This document shows positions 1 through 13,019 of a stretch of DNA of 64,000 nucleotides, piece after piece. Origin of the DNA: Plecoglossus altivelis (lineage: Eukaryota > Chordata > Actinopteri > Osmeriformes > Plecoglossidae); assembly GCA_036571765.1 (NCBI GenBank), contig BROE01000004.1:4866453-4930452 (forward strand). Reading direction: 5' to 3'. A program made the position numbers and the translations under genes. The notes beneath the pieces are model-generated. The model worked only from the letters and a program-made list of their open reading frames with translations, did no database searches and was not told the DNA's origin. Every line of letters begins with the position of its first letter. Position 1 is the stretch's first letter.

Positions 1-356
1 TCTCGCTACCAATTATCCTCAAATTCCCTCAGAAACAAGGAATAAGCCATTAGCAGCCTATCTCCAGCGCAGGAGGTGAGGGCTGAAGAGACACGGTGAG
101 AAATGCTGGGGACCAATCTCTCTCTTGTGAAAAAGAATGATAATTGGTGGGATGTGAACTGGAGAATGAAAGTATTGCCACAGTACCTCTGGAACCTTTA
201 AATTCAGTCCTGGTTGAGGAGAAAGGTTAATTCCCACACAGTTGAAAATGCTCTGGATAAGCACCAAGGACACAGTTGGAAGAGCAGTGTTTGGGTGCCT
301 TTATGAAAACACAGGGGCGTAGGTTCAAATCCCCCTCGGTCTTCTCCATTCCCCCC

Positions 357-620
357 TCTCTCTCATTTCCCCCCTTTCTCTCCTTTCCCCCTCTTTCTCC
401 TTTCCCCCCTCTCTCCATTCCCTCATCTCTCTCCTTTCCCCCCTCTCTCTCCTTTCCCCCTTCTCTCACCATTCCCCCTCTCTCACCATTCCCTCCTCTC
501 CTTTCCCCCCTCTCTCTCCTTTCCCCCCTCTCTCCTTTCCCCTTCTCTCTCCATGCCCATCTCTCTCGATTACCCCCTCTCTCTCCATTCCCCCCTCTCT
601 CCTTTTCTGTCTATCAGCGA
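357..620. repeat. C/T-rich imperfect repeat
   Basis: Repeats of about 16-20 bp of the type CTCTCTCCTTTCCCCC. A perfect Pol III B-box-like GGTTCAAATCC sits just upstream at about 331-341, without a convincing A box. Confidence 0.85.
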
Positions 621-1587
621 TTGTCCTCGCAAGAAGAAAGGACAAAAAACAATCTGGGAAGAAAAACTGCATTCCAGACAGATGGATCCCTGATGGCCAG
701 GCTTGCAGGCCTGAACCCTGCCTGTAGGTGGATATCTTAGGGGGGTTGAAGCGACGTAGCTTGGAGGTCTGCTGTGTCAGCCCCCAGAGAGGCAGACACA
801 GCGTAAACCACGACTCCTCTGACAGGCTGTTCCTCCAAGATGGCAGCCAAGGGACTTCTACAGCACCAGACTACTCTTTATGCAAATACAGGAGCAGCTG
901 TGGACCTCGGGCTATGAACAAATCATGGGGTAGCAATGAATTATCAATGCGAAATGCACAACCTGTAACTTCAGTCAGCTTAAGGGTGAATGTTGTTGTA
1001 CAACGAGTTGCTGTAGGCGGACAGAATCAAGGTGGTTAGAACGGAGCGTCTTCATTTAAATATTCACCTGCCAGCATACATGTGCTTGTCATCAGAACTC
1101 TCACAACCAATCCACAGAAATGGATGTAACATCATTCATAAACCCATCATTCACAGAATCAATAGATGTGACCACGATCAAACAAACAAAACATATCAAC
1201 ATTCAGAAGTCTTTTCAGTCTCTGTCAACACAGCATCAAAGCTATTATAGAATAAAATGTCCAATCTCTTCGTCCCTCAATACTTTTGCGTCTCCGTCGC
1301 TGTCTGTGTGTGTGCTGTCTGTGTGTGTGCTGTCCGCGTGTGTGCTGTCCGCGTGTGTGCCGTCTGTTTGAGCCAACGTTTTCTGTTAGTTTACTGTAAC
1401 AGCGTCCTTCCCTGTAGCTGGCGTGAGGTGGCAGTGTAAAATCAGCCCCATGCTGCGAGGACAACATCTTCTGGTTCAATCAGAAGAACGGTTGGCCAGT
1501 GATGCAGGTGATCCACAGAGAAACTGCTCACCACCCTGTTCTCCTGTGCATCCCGTCGAGCTGTTTCTCCCCCTTACCTCTCTTCAC

Positions 1588-1588
<1 letters not shown>

Positions 1589-1672
<84 letters not shown>

Positions 1673-1760
1673 TGTGTGAGTTCGTTTAACTACCCCTTTG
1701 GGGACTTTTGGCGCCCACAAGGATAGTAAACTAAGGAAACATTCACCTTGCAGAGACATT
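1589..1760 (+). repeat. (GT)n microsatellite with a flanking dispersed element
   Basis: About 40 GT units are followed by TTTGGGGACTTTTGGCGCCC ACAAGGATAGTAAAC. I recall similar 'GGGGACTTTTGG..CCCACAAGGATAGTAAA' blocks beside GT tracts in other fish sequences; this should be confirmed by search. Confidence 0.5.
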
Positions 1761-2583
1761 TTCTTGGGCCCCACAATTTCAAGTGCTATTTCTAAGTGGT
1801 TTTAGGTGGTGGTTATGGGTTGGAGATAACATGATAACATGATTTGAATGGGAATTGCTGGTCTGTATCCAGACAATTAAAATGGACCTTTACGTATGTG
1901 TATATGTGTGTCTTTTTCCTGATATGTATTTTCTATCCGCTGCATGCCAATACATGGTATGTCTATTTGCATAAACATCATACTTCACACGACATGGCTG
2001 AGAACAAAGCTGCTGTTTGCAGGGAACTTTTTAAAATTCCATGTTCTATCCTGGTTCTATCACATGTTCTGTCCTGGATTTGATAAATGATTCATATATC
2101 ATTGTGACATACATCTGCAGATGGAATATCACATATCCTATAATAGAATGAACTATCTCTTTCTGGCTAATTTAATAACAATGTTAACCTCTCTCCACCC
2201 TGCACATCTCTTGCTCTCGTTCTGTGAGAAGTCACCGTGATGAGGATAGGAATAGGGGCTCATTCACCCAGACAGGGAGGTGGTGCTATGGACTGGAAAT
2301 ACTCCCAAGCAGATTAATATTTCATAGGCTTGAGTTAATGGTGCTCTGAAGCCTGTGTGATCTGTCCAGGAGCGCTGCATGAGGTGAAGGCTGCAGGGTC
2401 TGGGGGTCTGGGGGTCTGGAGGTCTGGAGGTCTGGATCTGGGGGTCTGGGTTTGGAGCTGGGAGTGTGGGTGTCTGGGTCTGGAGGTCTGGGTAAACGAA
2501 GTTGGAACACTGCATTATTGGAACCACTTCCCTATTCTCAGAAATCTCCTATCCTGCAGCATTGTTTCTTTTGGGTTGTGTCG

Positions 2584-2623
2584 TAGTGTGTGTTTGTATG
2601 TGTGTGTGTGTGTGTTTTATGTG

Positions 2624-2682
<59 letters not shown>
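2584..2682. repeat. Compound (GT)n(GA)n microsatellite
   Basis: Interrupted GT units pass directly into about 18 GA units. Confidence 0.95.
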
Positions 2683-2684
<2 letters not shown>

Positions 2685-3573
2685 GATTAGGAGAGAAGAA
2701 TTGCCAGCCTGTCCTTACGAGAATTCAGTTCTTCAGTAAGTTCTTAAACATACATCACACCAAGCAAGAATTCATTTTTAATAAATTATTATAATCACTT
2801 TATTATCTCAGCTATAGATAATCAGAGTTTAGTAATTCTGTTTGATAACCAAAAGAGTGAAGTTCTCTGTCTGACTTAATGGGCCACTGACATAACTTCC
2901 CATTTTAGATGGCTGACTTGAAGATACCCCTATAAAAGGCCAGTACATAGAGCAGGCCATGGGTCGATTGAAATGAATTAAATTGCCCTCTGGAAGGCGG
3001 TGGAATAAAAAAATCACAACCATAAACTGCAGTGAATAAATCTGACATGTATAACCTGAAGTCATTCTTTATGGCCTCTATAGAATGAGCATCTCCTCCG
3101 AGGAAAAAACCACAGAAGAGATCAAAGGGGTATCACTCCATATATTGACCCATAAAGAATAATCATTGTACAAGGCAATGTTCATAATATACTGCATATC
3201 CTTTTGTAATGCAATTATCTTGCTTTGTTATGGCCACTAACTTAGCTCAACGATCTTTATAGACACAGCCAATTATTTGTGTATATGTGTGAAATTGTCT
3301 TTTAACAGGCAAGGGAGGCCTATGTTTCTCTGGGCCATAAGCTACTGGGTCTTACAAAGATCATCAGTCGAAATGACACAGGCCTTCTCATTAGGCTTGC
3401 TGTGCTGGGGCTTGGTCTGCAGACCTGGGGGTTGGCTGGGCTGTAGCACAGCGGAATCTTGGCCAGGGCTAAGTGACAGCCTCATTACCCACAAAGCATT
3501 TGGGTGCCGTTTAAAAGGAGATGACAGGTCTATTTGCTTTCCACACCGCAGGAAAGGTTTGTGCCACAGCTAC

Positions 3574-3676
3574 AGTCACACACACACACAAAACACACAC
3601 ACACACACATACACACACACAAACACACACATACACACATGCACGCAAATTTACACATTCACGCACGCACACACAT
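3574..3676. repeat. (CA)n microsatellite
   Basis: CA units with ACAT and ACGC interruptions. Confidence 0.95.
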
Positions 3677-4079
3677 ACAGAGCGTTGAGACGATATTGCT
3701 AGGTTGAACATCTCTAATAGCATTACTCTGTTTGTTAAGCACGTGTGTCAATGTGCTTGGCAGTGAGATGAATTCACCTTTTACTCTCCATTGATTCTCT
3801 CTGAGGTAATTCCCTACGAGAATCACCAGGGAATTTTGCCTTCTGTGAATCTGCTTATGGTTGGCTAAGCTCCACACCAATGTTCCAGGAATATTTACCG
3901 TCCAGTAACCCACGGAGAAACAAGCATGAACAGTTCGAGTAGAGAAGCAGGAGACATGGATACAGAACTGTGAGGGCAGTACTGCCTCACAGCAGTAACA
4001 TGAGGCTCACTACAGGAGATCCTGGACTCTGACTGCCAAAATACTGTCAGAACCAACCACACCTACCCAGATTATCTGC

Positions 4080-4400
4080 TGCACTTCCTCTGTGCGCTGT
4101 TTCCATGTTGCTTTGTGTAAAAATGTGTGTTCAGTAAAAATAAATAGAAATGCAGTTGTGCTTGTCACCTGCAGTTATTTGGCTGCTTATTTGCAGCACA
4201 ATATATTTTTAAGGTGATTTATAGTTAATTGGATGACAAATGTCAAAGGAACAATCATTATTTCCTTGAAAAAACACCCATTTTAGCCGATGAGCACATA
4301 ATTGAACTTGCCTCCAATAATTGAGAAATCCCTGTTAGTGCATACAGTGAGTATGCCTCTCTCAGGATCTGTTAAATATAAACAAATTGTTTTATGTCAG
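4080..4400. promoter_or_regulatory. Candidate conserved non-coding element
   Basis: A unique AT-rich stretch without microsatellites contains TTAATTGG, the palindrome TGACAAATGTCA, then GGAACAATCATTA and CCAATAATTGAG. Such density of homeodomain-, TALE- and SOX-type motifs is typical of deeply conserved enhancers. No conservation data are available here. Confidence 0.3.
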
Positions 4401-4524
4401 GAAAGGATTTTGCTCCATTGCTCCTGTAATGGCTGCTACAATATGAGGGGCTGTTAGTTTGAATTATTTCCTTAAAGGTCCCTCAAACTATAGAGTTATC
4501 GCTCACGGCTCACAAACTGCAGTG

Positions 4525-4705
4525 AGGCAGGGCTCATTGCTAACAAGCTACAGTGGGCTGCTAGCCTACAGTGTTAGCGCTCATTGCTAACAAGCTACAG
4601 TGGGCTGCTAGCCTACAGTGTTAGCGCTCATTGTTAACAAGCTACAGTAGGCTGCTAGCCTATAGTGAACAGTGTTCATTGCTAACAAGCTGCAGTGGGA
4701 TGCCT
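4525..4705. repeat. Minisatellite, 47-bp unit x about 3.5
   Basis: The unit runs GCTCATTGCTAACAAGCTAC, then AGTGGGCTGCTAGCCTACAG, then TGTTAGC. The second and third copies are nearly identical; the outer copies are diverged. Confidence 0.9.
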
Positions 4706-5578
4706 GGGGTCTGCTCTAAAGATCAGAACAAACACAGGTTCAAAGAGATTTGCTGACTCAGTTATGAGGTGTCTCTTGTGACCAGTGGTTCAGCTAAATA
4801 TCTCACTGCTGAGGAAAACCAAGAACCTTTGGCATTTTAAATGCGGAGGGGCTTCTTTTTTAACTGAAAAGTAAAACGTATGTACACCTTGGTTATGTAT
4901 CGTGTTTCTTGAAAGAAATACAGCTAATATTTAAGGAAGGAAGAGAAAGTCTCTTTCTCTACCTCTCCTCTTCTCCTCTCACAGGTGCAGTGGGGGGGTA
5001 CAGTCAGTGCTTTCCTTTTCCTCAAAAGACACGAATGTAAAAAGTAAATATTGACTCGCCTCATCTCTTCACTATCAGTCAATCGATGCTTCGTCTCACT
5101 TTACTCTCAGCGTCCGAGTCCATCTCAGCTCATTATGAACCCACATAGCCATCTGTCTCTGGTCATTTCACAATACTCCATCCACAAGCTTAGATGGCTA
5201 TTGATCAGATTATCAGTGTCTGAAAGCTATCTGTCTGTTTCAGTCCTTCACTCTAGTGTCTCAGAAACAATTATCTCTGAAATGGCATGTTGAAGAAAAA
5301 AAGGAGAAAAATGAAGAATCCGAGAAGCGCAGTTTGACTATTGTACATTTGGAAGTAGAGATGATTGTTATTGATGAATGCTTTTTGTCAATTGTTATAC
5401 TCAGAAAGGTTATACTATTGGGACGCTGTTAAACCATAATTGACAATAAGTCATTTTCCCTCCAAGGAATATTTCTCCATGGTCTACCTATACGTACAGT
5501 GAGGCTTGATAGCGCCAGGGATCGTCAACACATTCATATTGTTATTAAAATATATTAGCAGTAGCTAGCTAATAGCAT

Positions 5579-5830
5579 TGTGCGGCAGCTGTGGCTCAGG
5601 AGACAGACGCAGTAATCATAAGGTTGGTGGTTTGATCCCCTGCTCCTCCTGGCCATGTGATGAGGTGCCACTGAGCATGAAACTGCACCCTGAGTTGCTC
5701 CTGCTGCTCTGCTAGCATGTGAGAAGGTGAGTGAGGGGCAGGACTCTACAGTCAGCTGGTGAGGGCCTATAACAAAAGCACTGGATACATTAAGTCCAGT
5801 TGTTGTCTACTAACCATTGCAGATGTTGTT
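5579..5830 (+). mobile_element. tRNA-derived SINE, degenerate
   Basis: It starts with a tRNA-like head: A-box-like TGTGGCTCAGGAG, then GGTTGGTGGTTTGATCCCC as B-box. The body is typical of fish tRNA SINEs (GCCACTGAGCATGAAACTGCACCC.GAGTTGCTCC) and ends near 'AAGCACTGGATACATTAAGTCCAG'-type tail sequence. It lies within rgs6 intron sequence. Confidence 0.7.
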
Positions 5831-6359
5831 CTGTAGTTGACATTTCTGTGTCTGAGATAAGACAACTAGTTTCTTCACCAAAATACTGTTTGAACTTATG
5901 TATCATGATTCTTCACGGTTTAACTTATGTGCACTGTCTGTATTTTCCTTTTAAAAACCACTGCTTTATGTGTCAAATGTAGAGAGACATGTTAAGATGC
6001 TGGATGACCATAGAGTGAAATTATTCTCTTCTGGTAAAATACATTTATTGATTTTTAAAAGAAGAAAAAAGTATTGATCTTCAGCTTTATTACGTTTTAG
6101 TTGTGGTTTGATTAAAGCGTTTGATGAAAATGGACTTTGGTCTTCAACACCCATGCATATCACTTGTGTGAATGCTTTTTGTTGTCATTGCTGTCCAGGA
6201 CTGGTTCATCCTAAACCCCAACCCACACCAGGGTTCCACAAGTCACTCAACTGGTTCAATAAGAGCAGTGCTTCTGAGTTAGAAGTAGCAAGACAGGAGA
6301 GAGGACAGACATGGAGTGAAAGAGAGACAGAGAAACTGAGAGAGAGAGAGAGAGAGGAA

Positions 6360-6376
6360 GCCCTAACCCTAACCCA
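6360..6376 (+). repeat. Short interstitial telomere-like repeat
   Basis: CCCTAACCCTAACCC, two and a half telomeric units, directly after a GA microsatellite. Confidence 0.8.
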
Positions 6377-8304
6377 CAAACAAACCTTGTCAAATGAACA
6401 AATATAAACAGTAGTTCCTTGTTGCTTGTTCCTTGATCATTTCTATCACTAATTTGATGAGTGGATAATCACAACTGTTAATTAGTGGTTAAATTCTTTA
6501 TCTGTAAGTCAGATGAGGCCCTCTTGTTCAGTACTTTTAAGTAAGAACATCTGTGTTTATAGTTGATCAAAATTGCAAGAGAAGAGAGACGTAGAAGGAG
6601 AGAGGAGAGACACAGAAAGGTAGAGAAATAGAGAGAGATACGTAAAGACAGAGGAGAGGAACAGAGAGGGAGAGAGGAAGATTAACAGAAAAAATGTGTG
6701 CCAGGATATATTTGAGTGGATGTGGTTGATAGCCTGATAGACCAGTAAATGCCAGTGGTAATGGATGGAGTATCACGCAGGTCTTAATGGTGTGTATTGA
6801 TGGAGGAGGAAGAGGTGGGGATCTATAAAATCCATCGTCATCTGGAGAGAGTAAACACCTACTAAGTCGTCTGGCTGAGGAATGGTAGACTCTGGCAGGG
6901 CTGAAACGCATCCAGCTGACACACCCAACATTTCACTTCTTCCATCCATCCATCTCTCCAAGTCTGGCTCTTTTCCCATCTCTTTCTCTCTATCTCTCTC
7001 TCTTTCTCTCCGTCTCTCTCCCTCTCTCTGTTTTTCATTATGGTGTCTCTCCACTTTTGCTTTCGAATAAGGCTTGTCTCATTTTATTTTTATTCCTCCT
7101 GTCCTTCTATATCTGACCCCACCCCCACCCCCTCCACCACTCCTCCCAGACTGCTGTCAAGCCCTGTCCCTTCCAATCAGCTAGCAGACAGACAGAGAGA
7201 GACAGAACCCTTACAAGGGGGAATCTTTAAAAGATGATGCACCTCTAGATATGCACACAATCTTGCAACCCGCCGCCCCCCTCCACACACACACACCGAC
7301 ACACTAACCCACACATACACACTCAACCCCCCCACACACACCCACCCACACACACACTCACCCACACGGACAGATACACGCCAACACACTCATGCGACTT
7401 TTTCGGGGGTAGATGACGGGGCTGGTGAAGGAGATGGAACCTAATAGGACAGCAACAAGAACACACTGAAAGACAGATAACACAGGATAGGGCGGGGCCT
7501 GTTCGGGAGATGACACGGGTGTTCAGGAGACGACAGTGGAACTGAAGGCCGACCTGTCCCAGGACTTCCCCAGCGCCGCTACAGGGCTGGGCAGGGCTGA
7601 GACGCTAAGGGCATCCGTTTCATCAGCTGGAACTAATCCCCCACGAGCTAACAAACTACACCCAGACACCGCGACTATGTAAACACATCCCACAGTAAAG
7701 GATACTGAGAACAAAGTGTATCCTGAACACACACAGACACATATCTCCACACGCAGAGGGGAGGGTCAGTCGTGACCCTGGTTTCCAGACTCACTGTGCT
7801 CTTCTCACGACACTGACAGCTCCTAGGCAAAGCAGAAAGCTGCTAGGTTTAGTCAGACATCAGATCTGAACGCACAGAAGGAGCCAACAGAGAGCTGTTA
7901 GTCTTAGATGATGTGTTCAGCTGCTGAGATGTAAACCACGAGATTAGACAGAATATCTGTCTGTGAGTGTATGTGTGTGTGTGTTTTGTATATGTGTCTA
8001 TGTGTGTGTGCCTGTCTGTGTATGTGTCTGTCTGTGTGAGCCTGTCTGTGTATGTGTCTGTGTATGTATCTGTGTGTGTCTGTGTGTATTTTACAAGCAT
8101 TCTCTGCAGCACAGACACCAAACGACAGTACTCAAGATGGAACAATTGCAAGGCAGAATCAAAGACAAGAAGGAGACAGAATAGGAGAGACAAAAGAGAG
8201 CAGAGCGAATCAGCAGAAGACAGGTTAATGGAAAGAGGATGTGTGTGGGGTTGTTTCTGTATAATCCATCAGTCTATCAGTGGACTGTGAGCTGAAGGGG
8301 CACT

Positions 8305-8434
8305 GCGTGTGCGCGTGTGTGCGTGTGTGCGTGCGTGTGCGCGCGTGTGCGTATGTGTATAACTGTGCCTGTGTGCTAGTTTGTGTGCGTGTCTGTATGA
8401 AGAGAACACTCCTGTGTGTGTGTGTGTGTGTGTG
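8305..8434. repeat. GT/GC-rich microsatellite abutting the gap
   Basis: TGTGCG/TGTGTG units run straight into the N run, so the gap was probably caused by this repeat. Confidence 0.9.
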
Positions 8435-9070
8435 NNNNNNNNNNNNNNNNNNNNNNNNNNNNNNNNNNNNNNNNNNNNNNNNNNNNNNNNNNNNNNNNNN
8501 NNNNNNNNNNNNNNNNNNNNNNNNNNNNNNNNNNNNNNNNNNNNNNNNNNNNNNNNNNNNNNNNNNNNNNNNNNNNNNNNNNNNNNNNNNNNNNNNNNNN
8601 NNNNNNNNNNNNNNNNNNNNNNNNNNNNNNNNNNNNNNNNNNNNNNNNNNNNNNNNNNNNNNNNNNNNNNNNNNNNNNNNNNNNNNNNNNNNNNNNNNNN
8701 NNNNNNNNNNNNNNNNNNNNNNNNNNNNNNNNNNNNNNNNNNNNNNNNNNNNNNNNNNNNNNNNNNNNNNNNNNNNNNNNNNNNNNNNNNNNNNNNNNNN
8801 NNNNNNNNNNNNNNNNNNNNNNNNNNNNNNNNNNNNNNNNNNNNNNNNNNNNNNNNNNNNNNNNNNNNNNNNNNNNNNNNNNNNNNNNNNNNNNNNNNNN
8901 NNNNNNNNNNNNNNNNNNNNNNNNNNNNNNNNNNNNNNNNNNNNNNNNNNNNNNNNNNNNNNNNNNNNNNNNNNNNNNNNNNNNNNNNNNNNNNNNNNNN
9001 NNNNNNNNNNNNNNNNNNNNNNNNNNNNNNNNNNNNNNNNNNNNNNNNNNNNNNNNNNNNNNNNNNNNNN
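8435..9070. other. Assembly gap (636 N)
   Basis: An unbroken run of N, flanked by GT repeats on the left and C/T-rich sequence on the right. Reading frames that cross it are meaningless. Confidence 1.
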
Positions 9071-9593
9071 CCCCTCCCCTTTCTCCCCCCCTCCCTCCCC
9101 CCACCCCTCCTCCCTCCCCAGTACATCCTGAAAAGGCCACCAGATCCTGCCCCCATCCCACCCCTACATCCTTAACCACCTCCACACCACCCAGACCCCC
9201 TGCATCCTGCCCCCCTAACCTCGTTTACTCCAGCACCTTTCCGCTCCAACGCTTCGTACACAATCCCAGCCTTTAAACATCCGTAGAACTCACCGCCAAG
9301 TCACTGCTACATACAGGAAGTGGGTTTCTTTTCCAGGAATAGAATTCCCTGATCATCAATACCAGAACAGAGTACCAGAGAGTTTCCCTATGCTGGACCA
9401 GTGTCTGTGATAGGAAGCAGGACAGGGGTTGTCTCATCACACTAGGCTGTAGAGGCAGCATTAGCACAATAATACCCCCAGGTGTCTCTCTGGCTTTTGT
9501 TACACTGGCCCGCCCATCCAAATCTTTAACACCTCCCAGATGAGTGTTCACTGCTGGCAAACAGACAGCTCTCTGTTTCTCTCTCCCTTTTTT

Positions 9594-9636
<43 letters not shown>

Positions 9637-10439
9637 CTCACTTCCTTTCTCTTTCATTCTCTCGCTCCCCCTCCTCTCTCTCTCTCTCTTCTCTGTCTCT
9701 CAGTCTCAATGCTATTGTTGTACACGCGAGATGAAATGGAACGGTGTGTATTTCTGTTTGAAGTGCCGTCCTTTGTAATGCCTGCCAAAAATATGACTGG
9801 AGTGGGGCATGGTGCATTTGTTTGATTAGAAGCTAGCAATGGTTAGAGGCGATGTCGGCCAAATATTACAATGACAATACAATAATCCCCTCTGCAGCAA
9901 ATGTGAAATTGATTCAGATTCGAAGGTGAACACGTACAGTGCCATACACAACCCACTCTGCCTTCTGTCTCCTTCCGGAAGTTATATAGTTATAAGTTAT
10001 ATTTCCTTCCCTGTCCCCCCCCCTCCCCCACCTGCTGGTCACCAAGTCACTCTGGTGTTTAAGACCTCTTCCTCCATGCATCTGTTTGGAAACAGAACTG
10101 CCCTCTCATGAAATGGTGATCAGGGAGACGATGTGGGGGTCATGACTGGTCATGACAGGATACAGTATTTGAAATGTGACTGTAAAATACAGAACTGGCA
10201 CATTGTGGTCCCTTTACTGATAACTCCAGGGGGTCCTTTAACTTCCTGCCAAACACACGCACACACACAAACAGATACACACAACACACGCACCCACACG
10301 CAAACACATCTCCACACACAGAGCTACACAAACACATGCTGTTGCAGTAATTTCATATTCATCTTATACAGTGCATCTGCCCAGTGCTGGCAGGGTTTCA
10401 GACCAGAGGGACCAGAGACACCTGCAACTGAGGAGAGCA

Positions 10440-10797
10440 GAGCACACACACACACACACACACACAACAGCCCCACAGACACACCAGCACACACACACAC
10501 CACCCCCACAGACACACCAGCACACACACATACAACAGCCCCACAGACACACCAGCACACACACGCACACACACACCAGCACACACACACCAGCCCCCAC
10601 ACACACAACAGCTCCACAGCCACCACAGCACACACACAACAGCCCTACAGCCACACCGGCACACACACACACAACAGCCCCACAGCCACACCAGCACACA
10701 CACAAAACAGCCCCACAGCTACACCAGCACACACACACACACACAGCAGCCCCACAGCCACACACGCACACACACACACACAGCAGCGCCACAGCTA
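10440..10797. repeat. CA-rich minisatellite
   Basis: Units of about 25-35 bp combine (ACAC)n with CAGCCCCACAGACACACCAG. About eleven variants occur in a row. Confidence 0.92.
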
Positions 10798-10929
10798 TCC
10801 ATCCACTTAGCCACTAATCAATATCCATTTTGTTTTTATATTTTGGAAATTCCATTTAGTCCTCAACTTCACGCAGAGCAACAAGTCAAACTGTAGAATA
10901 AAGATAACCTTCTAAAGTTTAAGCTGTAA

Positions 10930-11040
10930 AACCTGGCAACCACCTATGCACTTAATCATCCCATCAACGTTAAACTTGTAATTAAAAGTTTTTAATTAGC
11001 TGCTCTCCATGATTAGATCAGGGATATTTGAATGTTCACA
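10930..11040. promoter_or_regulatory. Candidate conserved non-coding element, homeodomain-type palindrome
   Basis: An AT-rich unique block contains an exact inverted repeat, TAATTAAAA / GT / TTTTAATTA (10979-10998), followed by AGCTGCTCTCCATGATTAGA. TAATTA and GATTA are homeodomain-type sites. The assignment is by composition only. Confidence 0.3.
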
Positions 11041-11756
11041 GGGGATGAGTTCCCTGCGAACCTGCGAAGACACTATTTATAGAAGTGCCTAGTCACTCAG
11101 AGGGGCTGATGGACATCTGCTGCATCTGCATTTTGCACACACACAAACACACACAAACACACACACAAAGGCCCAACACTCATATACACATGAACACCCA
11201 TGTACACAAACACACACACACAAGCCCCCCACCCCCCTACACGCACACACGTGAATAGCCATGTACACAAACGCACACACACAAACATGACATATTTAGT
11301 TTGGCTGGTGCTGGAGCCTGAGGTAAACCCAACCTGCTGGCTGCTCTGGCTGGGCCATGGCCCGCTTGGCTGGCCTGGATTGGGGGACTCTAGGGTGACT
11401 GCAGGACCGACACACAGACACACCATTAATCAAGACCAGACCACACAGGTCGGAGGTGAATCTGTACGGGTAGTTAACAGTATGAGTGTCGAAGGTTCTG
11501 GTGTGTCGAGCGTGCCTGTGTGTGCTCATATGTCTGCGTGTGGGACAACCACGGAGAGAGAAAGAGAGAGGAGGAATGGAGAGAGGAAGAGAGGATGAGA
11601 AAGGACAAGTCAAAGAGAGGGAAAGAGAAGAGAAGGAGAGAGAGATAATGGGCGAGAGAAAGAGAAGAGTCATAAGGATAGAGGAAGGAAAAAAGATGGA
11701 AAGAGAGAGAGTGGAAGAGAGAGATAGCTTACATCGATTCGGGCCCATTAGAAATC

Positions 11757-11870
11757 TCAGGGGAGGGGAGGATCAGTTCGACTCCAGAGGAAGGTGTCTT
11801 ATCACTACCTTGCATCAGTCTAACCCGCTGAGCCATCTGGGTCACGTTGCTTCAGAAGCAGTGATGGGGA
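11757..11870 (-). mobile_element. Possible tRNA-derived SINE head fragment
   Basis: On the minus strand, TGGCTCAGCGGGTTAGA (A-box-like, 11825-11835) is followed by a 70-bp stretch and GAGTCGAACTGATCC. The arrangement resembles fish tRNA SINEs, but the B box is poor on this strand. Confidence 0.4.
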
Positions 11871-12598
11871 GGCTACAGAGACGATCTCTTTCAAGCTCTG
11901 TCTATTCAGTCTCTAATCCTAAATAGGCATTTCTCTATTAGAGTCACATCTGGATAATGAAGACACGATAGGTAAACAGCTACTTGCAGGCACTAAAATG
12001 CGAGGCATAATGGCAAGTTGAGAAGGGCATTCCAGGTTACACACACAGACAGGGAGAGATGGAGAGGGAGGGGGGATGAAATATACAAGTAGTGAAGATA
12101 AAAACTCCAGAGATGGAGAGAGAGAGTAAGAGAGAGAGAGAGAGAGAAAATGGAGAGAGAAAGAGAGAGAGAGAGTGGAGAAAGAGAGAGAGAAGGGGGA
12201 ATGTGGAGCCTTCTGACTGAGTGATCAGTGACAGATGTAGAGGGCATCTCAGGTGGGGCTGCAGACATCATGGGAGAATTAATGCACAATCATCCGCCTC
12301 ATTATCTCAATCCTGAAATAACCTCCTCTGTGGACAAAATCTGCCTCTGTCCCTGCCTCTAACCTTTCTTCGATCCTCATCCTTGCCTCTGCCTCAGTCC
12401 GTCTCCACCCCTATCCCTGCCTCTGTCCCCCGCCCCTGTCTCTGACAGAGTTTAGCAGTTTCAACACACTTTTATTGGTCCCTGAAGGGTTAGCCTTAAC
12501 CCTAAGGGACTGGAGCGAACACCATGCTCCATAAAACATCATTCTGACAGACAGAAATAGAGATGGAAAGAGGAAAAGACAGACAGAAAGACATTGAC

Positions 12599-12642
<44 letters not shown>

Positions 12643-13019
12643 TGTCCTTTCCCACTAACAGACACCGTCAGTATTATAATATATAGAGCCCACCACACTG
12701 CATCATTAAAAGCTGTCATGGGAGAGAAGCCTCACAAACTCATTCTCCCTACTCTGAGTGGGATAACAGGTGCTGGAGATGCTGGGATGGGAAATAGCAG
12801 CACAGAAATAGATGGATACAAGGAATAATGAGGGAACGACACAGGGGATGTAGGAAAAGACCAGAGGAGGTTTGCCTGTCTGCATTGCACAGTAACGATA
12901 CATTCACTATGTGTCCCAGCAACAAGTACCTCTGAGGTTCCCCCAGAGCAGAAACGGGTTCTAGCTGAAAAAGAAGGGAAAGTGAAGAAGTAGAAGAAGA
13001 AAGAAAAGATGAGGTGCAG

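Noticed and set aside
329..341. Perfect Pol III B-box-like GGTTCAAATCC
   Set aside because: No A box at the right distance and no cloverleaf could be drawn; not called as a tRNA or SINE.
8269..9276. Open frames of about 260-295 codons across the gap
   Set aside because: They exist only because N bases contain no stops.
10133..10810. 225-codon plus-strand frame rich in His/Thr
   Set aside because: Produced by the CA minisatellite at 10440-10797.
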